Assembly: GCA_003712055.1 (NCBI GenBank)
Contig: RHLJ01000001.1
Location: 434,001-498,000, forward strand
DNA: 64,000 bases
Origin: Balneola sp.
Lineage (GTDB): Bacteria; Bacteroidota; Rhodothermia; Balneolales; Balneolaceae
Reading direction: 5' to 3'
Each line of letters starts with the position of its first letter. The first letter of the stretch is position 1. Positions 17,545-25,836 of this stretch are shown piece after piece. Made by a program: the position numbers and the translations under genes. The notes beneath the pieces were generated by a model. The model saw nothing but the letters and a program-made list of their open reading frames with translations, had not been told where the DNA came from and searched no databases.

Positions 17545-18435
17545 TCAATCAGGGTAAATACTCTTCTTGGCTGCGAGGAGAGTATTTTTCATGAGCATGG
17601 CTACTGTCATTGGACCTACCCCACCAGGTACAGGAGTAATCCAGCTCGCTTTTTTCTTAACGGCTTCATAGTCCACATCCCCGACTAGTTTATACCCTTT
17701 TGGTGATGTTTCATCGGCAATACGATTAATACCAACATCAATCACCACTATCCCTTCTTTTACCATTTCCGGCTTAATCAAATGAGGCTGGCCTGCAGCA
17801 ACTATCAGTATATCTGCATTGATGGTATGCGCAGTAAGGTCTCGAGTATATTTATGGCAAATGGTGGTCGTAGCTTTCCCGGCTGAGTTTTCACGAGATA
17901 ACATCACAGCCATTGGAGATCCTACGATATTGCTTGCTCCTACTACCACTGCATGTTTTGACTTGACTGGAATGCTATAGTATTTGAAAAGCTCCATAAC
18001 TCCTGCCGGAGTACAACTTCTGAAACACGGTTGATCAACCGATAATCGCCCTACATTCATAGGATGAAAACCATCTACATCTTTTCGGTGATCAATACTT
18101 TCAATTACATCATATTGAGAAAGGTGTGAAGGAAGTGGCATTTGAACCAGTATACCATCTACTGAATCATCATTATTTAGGTCTCGAATTACCTCCTTAA
18201 GCTCCTTTGCTGAAATAGTGTCCTGCAATTCAAGGGTATTGGTCTCTATTCCCACGTCTTGACAGGCTTTGGTTTTGGTACCTGTATATACAATAGAGGC
18301 AGGGTCATCTCCGACTAACACCACTTGAAGGAAAGGCCGACGATTCCCTTTCGACACCCATTGCTCCACATCCTCACGAACGCTTTGACGAACTAGCTCA
18401 GCTACTTTTTTACCGTCTATAATTTCTGCACTCAT
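17545..18435 (-). CDS. folD: Bifunctional methylene-tetrahydrofolate dehydrogenase / methenyl-THF cyclohydrolase
   Basis: Interconverts 5,10-methylene-THF and 10-formyl-THF with NADP+, feeding purine and formyl-Met synthesis. The 296 residues show DSVDGILVQMPLP near 93-105, the KDVDGFHPMNVGRL element, the dinucleotide loop VVVGASNIVGSPMAVML and the C-terminal TPVPGGVGPMTVAMLMKN signature. A short insertion (SRENSAGKATTT) before the second strand of the NADP domain is a mild difference from E. coli FolD. It follows the NtrC-type regulator by 2 bp. Confidence 0.97.
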   Translation of the reverse strand: MSAEIIDGKKVAELVRQSVREDVEQWVSKGNRRPFLQVVLVGDDPASIVYTGTKTKACQDVGIETNTLELQDTISAKELKEVIRDLNNDDSVDGILVQMPLPSHLSQYDVIESIDHRKDVDGFHPMNVGRLSVDQPCFRSCTPAGVMELFKYYSIPVKSKHAVVVGASNIVGSPMAVMLSRENSAGKATTTICHKYTRDLTAHTINADILIVAAGQPHLIKPEMVKEGIVVIDVGINRIADETSPKGYKLVGDVDYEAVKKKASWITPVPGGVGPMTVAMLMKNTLLAAKKSIYPD

Positions 18436-18437
18436 AA

Positions 18438-19811
18438 TTACCGCTCGATATTATATTTTTTCATTTTATTGTACATATGGCTCCGCTGGATTCCAATTGC
18501 TTCTGCCGTCTTCGAAATATTCCAGTCGTTTTTTTCCAATTGTCTTGTAAGGAAGATTTTTTCAGATCTATCTTTGAATTCCTGAAAATCATTTACAGAA
18601 TCAGATAGCCCCTTTAATTCCTCACTTTTTGATTCTTTAGTGAGGAACATCTGTTTAATTATTTTCGCTGAAATTTGATCTTCAGGTGTTAAAATAGCCA
18701 GTCGTTCCACTGCATTCTGTAATTCACGCACATTTCCGGTCCAACTATATTCTGTGAGTTCTTTTAACCCATCTTCAGTAAAATTTACAGCCGAAAGGGA
18801 GATATCTTCAGCTTTAAGTTTCTTTAGATATTCACTGGCTATGGTTGCTATGTCCTCCTTTCGCTCCCTTAATGGAGGCACCTGTACAGGAATTACACTA
18901 ATTCGATGAAATAAATCTTCTCTGAAGTTTTTTTGCCTTATTTCTTCTTCCAGATTTTTGTTAGTAGCAGCAAGTACACGTGTATCTATAGAAATAACCT
19001 CACTTCCTCCTACTCTGGTAATTCTGTGTTCTTGTAATGCCCTAAGTACTTTTGCCTGGGCATCCAATGGCATATCCCCTATTTCATCAAGAAATAAGGT
19101 ACCACCAGTAGCTTGTTCAAACTTCCCTGCCCGGGCAAAATCAGCTCCTGTAAAAGCTCCCTTTTCATGTCCGAATAATTCACTTTCTATTAACTCTGAT
19201 GGAATGGCTGCACAATTTACTTCTACAAAAGGACCATTACTCTTTGCGCTCTTCTCATGGATCCAGCGAGCTACCAATTCTTTTCCCGTACCGTTTTCTC
19301 CTGTAATAAATACCCTCGATTTTGTAGGTGCTACTTTGTCGATAACCTCTTTTACTTTGGTAATAGCTTTACTGGATCCTATGATTTCCTGGACTTTAGG
19401 AAGCTTCTTTTTTATCTGTTTAACTTCCTGGCTTAAGTCTCTGAGCGACAATGCGTTTCTTACAGCAACTAATAAGTGATTTAAATCAGGGGGCTTTTCC
19501 AGGAAATCATGAGCTCCTTGCTTGGTAGCTTCTACCGCAATTTCAATAGTACCATGTCCCGATATCATAATGACCGGGAATTCATGCCCTTTTTCTCTAA
19601 TTCCTTTTAGGGTTTCAAGACCATCCATTCCCTGCATTTTAATATCGAGTAAAACAAGGTCTACTCGTTCTCTTTCAACTAATTCAAGTGCCTGAGCCCC
19701 ACTTTCAGCGATTGAAACCTTGTAACCTTCGAACTCCAGAATCTCTTTCAGAGTACTTCGAATAGCTCGTTCATCATCGGTAACAAGAATATGTGCTTTT
19801 GAATCAGCCAT
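18438..19811 (-). CDS. NtrC-type sigma-54-dependent response regulator
   Basis: A three-domain transcription activator. The receiver domain (about 1-115) carries Asp56 as phosphoacceptor in LVLLDIK; the AAA+ domain (about 140-370) has Walker A GENGTGKE and the sigma-54-contact loop GAFTGA; a Fis-type helix-turn-helix closes it (KTAEAIGIQRSHMYNKMKK). Start ATG 19811 is chosen over TTG 19817. The intact GAFTGA loop predicts real sigma-54 dependence. No histidine kinase is adjacent, so it is an orphan regulator; the same operon holds ptsN, dacB and folD. Confidence 0.94.
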   Translation of the reverse strand: MADSKAHILVTDDERAIRSTLKEILEFEGYKVSIAESGAQALELVERERVDLVLLDIKMQGMDGLETLKGIREKGHEFPVIMISGHGTIEIAVEATKQGAHDFLEKPPDLNHLLVAVRNALSLRDLSQEVKQIKKKLPKVQEIIGSSKAITKVKEVIDKVAPTKSRVFITGENGTGKELVARWIHEKSAKSNGPFVEVNCAAIPSELIESELFGHEKGAFTGADFARAGKFEQATGGTLFLDEIGDMPLDAQAKVLRALQEHRITRVGGSEVISIDTRVLAATNKNLEEEIRQKNFREDLFHRISVIPVQVPPLRERKEDIATIASEYLKKLKAEDISLSAVNFTEDGLKELTEYSWTGNVRELQNAVERLAILTPEDQISAKIIKQMFLTKESKSEELKGLSDSVNDFQEFKDRSEKIFLTRQLEKNDWNISKTAEAIGIQRSHMYNKMKKYNIER

Positions 19812-19823
19812 CCTCAAAGCTAA

Positions 19824-21266
19824 TCAATATTTCTCATACAGGTAGTTCAAAATCCGTTCATGTACGGCATCAATAGGCCTAACCTTACCGATAAAGTTAT
19901 TTGCCGCCATACTAACAATCAGTTCTCTACCGGATGAAGTAGTCATATACCCACTTAGTGTCCTAACACCTCCCACGTATCCGGACTTCCCTTTAAAATT
20001 ATTTTGAAGAGTTGTTCCTCTCATCCGATGACCAATGGTTCCATCTACTCCAGCAATGGACATACTATTATAAAAAGCTGAGAACTCGGGGTGATTCTGC
20101 ATCTTATAAAGGAATTCAGATAGGATTGAAGTCTTTGTAAAATTTCCTGAGGCCATTCCGGACCCATCCTTCATGATTACATAGGTAGTATCAATTTCCA
20201 GATTAGCCAGAAAATTTCTTACCTCTTTGACTCCATCATCGAAAGTTCCTGGGACCCCAAACTTCTCTGCTGCGAGCGTTTTAAGAAGCATCTCGGTATA
20301 GAAATTATCGCTTTCTTTGTTAGTCCATTCTATTAACCGAGAGAGAGGTTCTGAGGTGTGAGAAGCCAGTGTAACCAAGTCTGAGAAGCTTTCAGTAGCA
20401 ACATTTTCTCCATACACTTCTTGTGGGTTCAGATTTAGCATATAAGCTTGCCTTAAGAAACCCTCGAATGAATCAATAAAAAATACTTGAGCTTGGTTAA
20501 TAGACAGCGATTCTTCTTCTAGATAGCCCTGAGGGAGTTTACTTTTTAATAGAATTCTGTGGCTGCCCAGTTCTCTCCTGTAAAACTCATCATATTCTCG
20601 ATCAGCTTCTACTATTTCTTGTTCGTTTATAAATTCAAATAGACTCCCATACTCTGGAAACCAGGATATTCTAGGTTTTGCACCGATTTCACCATCTGCG
20701 TCAACGACCAAATCAACAGCATTGTTATTAAAAGACAGAGGCGAAATTTCTACTCCATAGTAGAAGCTCAAATCATCCCAATCCCAACCTTTAGGATATC
20801 GTTGATTATCAAAGTAGCTTACATCAACTTTAATGTTTCCACTGTAAGACTTGATACCGTTATTCGTTAACTGTCTCAAAAAAGAGTCAAAAACATACTC
20901 TCTGTCTCCATCATACATAAAGCCACTAATACTAGGATCACCAGAACCTTTTATAATCAAATCCCCTTCCCAAACTGAATCCTTCAAACTACCCTGCCCA
21001 TAAATGTTGGTAGTAAATCTGAAATCACTTCCTAATCCATCAAGAATAGCAGCCGTTGTAAATAACTTTTGATTGGAGGCCGGAATTATAAGTTTGCCTG
21101 AATTGAATTCCTCTAGAATAATCCCATCACTATCCCTCACACTTATCGACCAAAAAGCTTCCTGATTGGCAGCATTTTCAAGTATCGAAGTTAAATCCTG
21201 AGCCAGAGACAGATTCGCAACAGAAAGAAGGAATACAAAGAATGAGTTGCGAACTAAATGAATCAT
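19824..21266 (-). CDS. dacB: D-alanyl-D-alanine carboxypeptidase / endopeptidase (PBP4, DacB type)
   Basis: A periplasmic class C low-molecular-weight penicillin-binding protein that trims or cleaves peptidoglycan cross-links. The 480 residues start with a signal peptide of about 22 residues (FFVFLLSVANLSLAQ). Active-site motifs are SNQK at 64-67 (SxxK), SDN in KESDNFYTEML (SxN), and KSG in FKGKSGYVGG standing for KTG. The long stretch between SxxK and SxN holds the extra domains of the S13 family. It lies 3 bp after ptsN and 12 bp before the regulator ATG. Confidence 0.94.
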   Translation of the reverse strand: MIHLVRNSFFVFLLSVANLSLAQDLTSILENAANQEAFWSISVRDSDGIILEEFNSGKLIIPASNQKLFTTAAILDGLGSDFRFTTNIYGQGSLKDSVWEGDLIIKGSGDPSISGFMYDGDREYVFDSFLRQLTNNGIKSYSGNIKVDVSYFDNQRYPKGWDWDDLSFYYGVEISPLSFNNNAVDLVVDADGEIGAKPRISWFPEYGSLFEFINEQEIVEADREYDEFYRRELGSHRILLKSKLPQGYLEEESLSINQAQVFFIDSFEGFLRQAYMLNLNPQEVYGENVATESFSDLVTLASHTSEPLSRLIEWTNKESDNFYTEMLLKTLAAEKFGVPGTFDDGVKEVRNFLANLEIDTTYVIMKDGSGMASGNFTKTSILSEFLYKMQNHPEFSAFYNSMSIAGVDGTIGHRMRGTTLQNNFKGKSGYVGGVRTLSGYMTTSSGRELIVSMAANNFIGKVRPIDAVHERILNYLYEKY

Positions 21267-21269
21267 AGA

Positions 21270-21740
21270 TTAGTGAACGAAATACTTTTCTTCTTCCTCT
21301 TTAAATGCTTCCAGAATTACTTCTTTTGTAGTAGAAGAAAGAATTTTTTCTCTGAATGAAGCACTATTCATCAGCCTCGAAATTCTGCTCAACAATTTGA
21401 TATGGTGGCTATGCTTAGAATCAGGGCCTACTAATAGAAAGATGAGCTCTACAGGTTCATTATCAATTGAGTCGTAGTCTAACGGAGTACTTAATTTTGC
21501 AAAGGCAGCATAATTGTCATCAATCGCTTTTGTTTTGCAATGTGGAATCGCAAGTCCTTTGCCCACTCCTGTACTCATAACGAATTCTCTTTCAAACACT
21601 CCTTCCCTAACCTGCTCTAATGCATCTTCATCCATCTTAGAAGAAAGTAGATCAATCATAGAATTAATTACCTGCTTCTTGTTCTCCACTTCTAGATTAG
21701 GAACCACTGTGTCTGCATCAAGTAAAGAAAATAAATTCAT
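21270..21740 (-). CDS. ptsN: PTS IIA-like nitrogen-regulatory protein (PtsN / EIIA-Ntr)
   Basis: A 156-residue IIA fructose/mannitol-fold protein. His67 in GKGLAIPHCKTKAI is the phosphorylation site. The later element PVELIFLLVGPDSKHSHHIKLLSRISRLM matches EIIA-Ntr or PTS-like IIA domains. There are no transport domains, so it fits regulation (potassium, nitrogen or stress) rather than sugar uptake. No HPr or EI gene is in the window. It is first in the ptsN-dacB-regulator-folD run; sharing a run with a sigma-54 activator is suggestive, as PtsN and RpoN are linked in other bacteria. Confidence 0.85.
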   Translation of the reverse strand: MNLFSLLDADTVVPNLEVENKKQVINSMIDLLSSKMDEDALEQVREGVFEREFVMSTGVGKGLAIPHCKTKAIDDNYAAFAKLSTPLDYDSIDNEPVELIFLLVGPDSKHSHHIKLLSRISRLMNSASFREKILSSTTKEVILEAFKEEEEKYFVH

Positions 21741-21878
21741 TAAGTTATGGATGGAATTAAAGAGTTAACGTTTCAATCAACAGGACTTAGAATATAGGGA
21801 GTGAATAGTTATTCAAACAACGGCTTTTTACCAAACATTCTTAACAGATATGACTCCTTTATTAGCATACAGAATACG

Positions 21879-21886
21879 TATATTTG
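21879..21886 (+). promoter_or_regulatory. -7 promoter element TATATTTG directly before ccmB
   Basis: An exact TAnnTTTG match whose predicted RNA start (about 4 nt downstream) coincides with ATG 21890. Either ccmB is leaderless or the match is accidental. No TTTG box at the -33 distance supports it. Confidence 0.35.
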
Positions 21887-21889
21887 CGC

Positions 21890-22558
21890 ATGTCCTGGCT
21901 GAGATCATCTATTTCTATTTTTAAAAAAGACCTCCAAATCGAATTTAGAACGCGGTTTGCCTTTAATATGGTATTAGCTTTTTTAGTGGCTTCCATGTTA
22001 TTGATTCTTTTTACACTACGTGCACAACAATTAGATCCCACTCCAAAAAGTGGATTAATATGGATTGTTGTACTATTTGCCGCTCTTTCGGTACTTGGGA
22101 GAAGTTTTATTTATGAAACCGACAAGAATACCTATCCATTGCTTCAGGTTTATGCACGGGGCTCGAGTGTTTTTTTAGGAAAATTATTCTTCAATACTTT
22201 TTTCACCCTGTTTATAAACCTGGCAACTTTTTTCTTATACATATTCTTTGTGGATCTAAGAGTAGTATCCATTCAAGCATTTATTGGAATACTTCTGCTG
22301 GGTACTCTCGGACTCTCTTCTGTTTCTACTCTTACTGCTGCAATAGTATCACAAGCAGATCGAAAAGGAGCCGTTTTTTCTGTTCTTTCAATACCGCTTT
22401 TTGTTCCCTTAATCCTCCTTCTTACAAGAGTTACCAAAGCAGCCTTTATTGATGGTAATATCGAAGGTATTCAGGGAGATTTACTCGCTTTAGTTGGCTT
22501 TGTGGGTGTTACCATCACAACCGGAACGATACTCTTCGACTATATCTGGGAGGATTGA
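21890..22558 (+). CDS. ccmB: Heme exporter permease CcmB
   Basis: The membrane subunit of the CcmAB heme/cytochrome c maturation ABC transporter. From ATG 21890 it has 222 residues and six hydrophobic segments (near 24-44, 55-70, 90-125, 130-150, 160-180 and 197-217). The opening FKKDLQIEFRTRFAFNMVLAF is typical for CcmB (KDL.IE.R.R). No ccmA or ccmC is adjacent in this window. Its TGA overlaps the ATG of holB by one base. The TTG six bases upstream is rejected because it lies within a promoter-like element. Confidence 0.88.
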   Translation: MSWLRSSISIFKKDLQIEFRTRFAFNMVLAFLVASMLLILFTLRAQQLDPTPKSGLIWIVVLFAALSVLGRSFIYETDKNTYPLLQVYARGSSVFLGKLFFNTFFTLFINLATFFLYIFFVDLRVVSIQAFIGILLLGTLGLSSVSTLTAAIVSQADRKGAVFSVLSIPLFVPLILLLTRVTKAAFIDGNIEGIQGDLLALVGFVGVTITTGTILFDYIWED

Positions 22559-23742
22559 TGAATATTAGTTTCGGAAATAGAAGACTGATCGGACAACACC
22601 GGGCAAAGAAACAATTAGAAAGAATCCTTTCTTCTCAAAGGGTTAGCCATGCATACTTATTTTCAGGACCAGCGGGTGTTGGTAAAACTGCTTTCTCCTT
22701 GGCTTTAGCAGAAGCGATAAATGGGATTGATCACTTGAGTGATTTAAGCGATTACAAATCAAGCCAAAAATCTTCCTGGTTTACTCACCCGGATATCCAC
22801 GTGTTCATACCGAAGCCTACTTCAGCAAAAATTGAGGAATTGAGGCCAAGGCTAGAGTTACTTGCTTCCGATCCATATGAAATTATTGGCTTCGCGCAAC
22901 GCCCCTCACTTACTTCTGATCAATCCTCAAAAAATCTTCAGGCTTTTTACCCTGTGGATTATTTCCGTGAAGAAATCCGTAAGGTCTCGCGCCTTCGCCC
23001 AAATGAAGGGAGCCGGGTTGTTATCATCATTACGCAGGTTGAAACTATGCGTAAAGAAACGGCTAATGCCTTTTTAAAACTTCTTGAAGAGCCTAATGAC
23101 CGACTCATGTTCATTCTTACTACAGAACATTATGAGCAGCTCCTCCCTACTATTACTTCCAGATGTCAACACATTCCTTTGTCGAACTTACAGGAAGATG
23201 AGATACGAATGGGCTTGATTGAGATTGATGAGGTTGACGAAAAGGATGCTTCCTACCTGGCTCGAGTCTCAGGAGGAAACTATTCTCAAACTCGATTTTT
23301 TAATGCAGATCGTCTAAAAGAAGATCGGGAAAACATGGTTAATTTCCTTCGCTTATCCTTTAGTCAGGATGCTGTAGGAATTTCACATATGGCTCAAGAC
23401 TGGCAGAGTTCGCTAAACATTGAAGGAATGCTGGCATTACTAAATTTGATGGAGATGTACATCAGAGATCTTATGATTTATAGAGAGACTTCAAACAAAA
23501 CATTAGTTGCCAATATTGATCAGATAGATTCCATAGAAAAATTTGTTGCGGCTTTAGATAATGCACTGTTAGCAGAAATGATGGAGGAGATAGATAAGCT
23601 ACGTCCAATGCTTCAGCAGAATGTATCTCCTAAATTAGCTTTTACTGCCCTTGCTTTGAGGTTCTCTAGTCTAATGCGTGGTAAACAACCCTATATTGGT
23701 GAGGAAGAACCCTGGAAACACTTACCAGCCTTTGTAGAATGA
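22558..23742 (+). CDS. holB: DNA polymerase III delta-prime subunit
   Basis: A clamp-loader subunit that helps load the sliding clamp at the replication fork. From ATG 22558 it has 394 residues. The AAA+ domain shows GPAGVGKT at 37-44, the EANAFLKLLEEP-like helix (ETANAFLKLLEEPNDRLMFI) and the sensor SRC in PTITSRCQHIPL, a hallmark of delta-prime. The C-terminal third (about 270-390) is the helical collar. The zinc-binding cysteines of E. coli HolB are not evident. It overlaps ccmB and dapF by one and four bases, so the three are probably co-translated. Confidence 0.92.
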   Translation: MNISFGNRRLIGQHRAKKQLERILSSQRVSHAYLFSGPAGVGKTAFSLALAEAINGIDHLSDLSDYKSSQKSSWFTHPDIHVFIPKPTSAKIEELRPRLELLASDPYEIIGFAQRPSLTSDQSSKNLQAFYPVDYFREEIRKVSRLRPNEGSRVVIIITQVETMRKETANAFLKLLEEPNDRLMFILTTEHYEQLLPTITSRCQHIPLSNLQEDEIRMGLIEIDEVDEKDASYLARVSGGNYSQTRFFNADRLKEDRENMVNFLRLSFSQDAVGISHMAQDWQSSLNIEGMLALLNLMEMYIRDLMIYRETSNKTLVANIDQIDSIEKFVAALDNALLAEMMEEIDKLRPMLQQNVSPKLAFTALALRFSSLMRGKQPYIGEEEPWKHLPAFVE

Positions 23743-24566
23743 TGGAATTAGAGTTTTATAAAATGGAAGGCGCCGGAAACGACTTCGTTGTCCTTGACAA
23801 TAGAAAATTAGGTTTGCCACTTGAAGAAATAATCGCCCTTTCTCCTCAACTTTGTGACAGAAAATTCGGAATAGGAGCGGATGGATTATTAGCTCTGGAG
23901 AACTCATCGTTACCAGATGTTGACTATACTATGATATACAGAAATGCAGACGGTAGTGATGCCGGAATGTGTGGAAACGGAAGCAGGTGCCTTGCTCTTT
24001 TTGCTGCTCATAACGGATTTAATAAAGAACAAACTTTTAATGTTCATGAAGCTATTTACAAAGCTACAGTCGATATAGAACAAGAGCAGGTGAGTGTAAG
24101 CTTTCCGGATGTAATAGCTCCAAAAAAATTGAACATCAATAAGAAAAACTATCTTCAGGTATACACTGGAACGGAGCATATAATCAGCTTTGAGGATTTG
24201 GATAGGCTCGAAATTGAAGATGAATTAGTGGAAGAAGGTCGATTTATCCGAAACCATCCAGTACTTAACCCTCCGGGTACCAATGTCAATTTTGTATGTC
24301 CAAATGAAGACGACTCCATGTATGTTCAAACCTACGAGCGCGGCGTGGAGGATTTAACACTTGCTTGTGGTACGGGGGCCATTGCCTCAGCAATAGGGAC
24401 TCATTTTATGCAGGAATACAACACAGGAGAATTTAGTTTTGAAGTTATCGTTAAGGGAGGAACGCTCTCGGTTCATTTCAGCTTCGATGAAGCAACAAAT
24501 ACCTATTCAAATATAAAACTCAACGGGCCTGCGCGTTTTGTCTATGCCGGTATCATTAATTTGTAG
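23739..24566 (+). CDS. dapF: Diaminopimelate epimerase
   Basis: Converts LL- to meso-diaminopimelate for lysine and peptidoglycan. The catalytic cysteine pair is present: MCGNGSRC (about Cys77 from the second Met) and LACGTGA (about Cys209). The N-terminal MEGAGNDFVV motif, which binds substrate, is intact. Two adjacent ATGs (23739 and 23742) are possible and differ by one residue. The 275-residue length is normal. It overlaps the end of holB and the start of the plug-like lipoprotein gene, which makes a compact four-gene run. Confidence 0.96.
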   Translation: MMELEFYKMEGAGNDFVVLDNRKLGLPLEEIIALSPQLCDRKFGIGADGLLALENSSLPDVDYTMIYRNADGSDAGMCGNGSRCLALFAAHNGFNKEQTFNVHEAIYKATVDIEQEQVSVSFPDVIAPKKLNINKKNYLQVYTGTEHIISFEDLDRLEIEDELVEEGRFIRNHPVLNPPGTNVNFVCPNEDDSMYVQTYERGVEDLTLACGTGAIASAIGTHFMQEYNTGEFSFEVIVKGGTLSVHFSFDEATNTYSNIKLNGPARFVYAGIINL

Positions 24567-25830
24567 ATTACTAACTATTCCCTTCTTCCTATTTCTGGTA
24601 TCCTGCTCGAATACAGAAAACCAATTAGTATCCACCCCAGTAACAACCACAGATAATACAAGCCTTCTTCTGGTTCCGAATCAATTAAAAGCTCCTCCGT
24701 CTATCAAGGGTGTGCAGCTTTATAGAAAAGGCAATCAGGCCAGTCTTCCTATTATCGAGCTGAATAGTGAGAACAAATTGATTCTTGAATTTGATGAGCT
24801 AACCACTCTATCTGGTCAGTTTATCATTCAGTTCAGCCATAGAAATCAAGACTGGTCAAAAAGCGGATTACCTGATCCATGGATAATGGAGGGTATTAAT
24901 GAACTTGTGTTATTTGGTGGTGAACCGAATAGGACTAATAGGCCAAACTACTTTCATTATTCATTGGAGTTTCCAACCAGAGAAATTGAATTCAAAGTTA
25001 GTGGAAATTATTTATTACATGTATTGGACTATAACTCCGGTACAGAATTATTCAGCCTCCCCTTTTTTATTTCAGAACAAGAAGGTGAGCAGGTTCATCA
25101 AGTTGAAACTCTATTCAACCAGGGACAGAATGGACAGGCTTTAGACCAGTTATTCGGAGAATACCGTTATCCTGACTTTGTTGAGTTCCCCCAATTCAAT
25201 TTGTCTTACACTTTTACTCAGAATCGTTTTTGGGGACAATCTCGAAAAGCTGATCAATATAGTTTCACAAATGAAGGGGAAACAGAATTTCACATTTCGA
25301 GAGGAAACGCCTTTCCAGCAAGTTTTGATTTTACCAGTCTGAATCTCTCTGAACTAAGTCTACAAAACCCTTCTATTTTTAGCATAGACCCAACAGCAAT
25401 TCCAACCGAAGTAATTTTAAAAGATGATTTTCTAAACTTCCTTTCCGACCCCTCTCCCACCTTTAATGCTGAATTTGGGCTTCCTGATAAAAGCCTTCTT
25501 GCTAGATATTCAGAGGTCAGCTTCCGATTAAACACTGGTGGAAATACAACGATTAACGATTTCTACCTGATCGGAGATTTTAACCAATGGAGCATTTCTG
25601 ATAGAGAAAAATTGAGATATAACCGAGAATTAGGGGTCTGGGAAACAAAACTGCTCATCAAGGAGGGGAATTACTCTTACAAGTATGTAACTCTTGAGGG
25701 AAAAGAAATTGACCCCATTCTATTAAGTGACTCCATAACAAAACGGGATCAGGAGTATGTGAGCTTTGTATACTACCTTGATCCCGATTTACAATACGAT
25801 CGCTTGCTACATGCCAAGCTTTTTCAATAG
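24544..25830 (+). CDS. Type IX secretion system plug-like protein (DUF5103 family lipoprotein)
   Basis: A 428-residue lipoprotein from ATG 24544: signal CRLLTIPFFLFLVSC with lipobox LVSC. Residues about 55-185 match the DUF5103 N-terminal domain as I know it (KGVQLY...ILEFDELTT...SGNYLLHVLD), and the C-terminus (about 340-425, FYLIGDFNQWSISD then KEGNYSYKYV) is the E-set/glycogen-binding-like end of the family. In Flavobacterium, a member closes the SprA channel of the type IX system on the periplasmic side. SprA itself is not in the window. The gene overlaps dapF by 23 bp. A TTG at 24538 is the alternative start. Confidence 0.78.
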   Translation: MPVSLICRLLTIPFFLFLVSCSNTENQLVSTPVTTTDNTSLLLVPNQLKAPPSIKGVQLYRKGNQASLPIIELNSENKLILEFDELTTLSGQFIIQFSHRNQDWSKSGLPDPWIMEGINELVLFGGEPNRTNRPNYFHYSLEFPTREIEFKVSGNYLLHVLDYNSGTELFSLPFFISEQEGEQVHQVETLFNQGQNGQALDQLFGEYRYPDFVEFPQFNLSYTFTQNRFWGQSRKADQYSFTNEGETEFHISRGNAFPASFDFTSLNLSELSLQNPSIFSIDPTAIPTEVILKDDFLNFLSDPSPTFNAEFGLPDKSLLARYSEVSFRLNTGGNTTINDFYLIGDFNQWSISDREKLRYNRELGVWETKLLIKEGNYSYKYVTLEGKEIDPILLSDSITKRDQEYVSFVYYLDPDLQYDRLLHAKLFQ

Positions 25831-25836
25831 TCGGTA

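Noticed and set aside
21801-21814. TGAATA-GT-TATTCA inverted repeat between ptsN and ccmB
   Set aside because: Arms of 6 bp are expected often by chance in AT-rich intergenic DNA.
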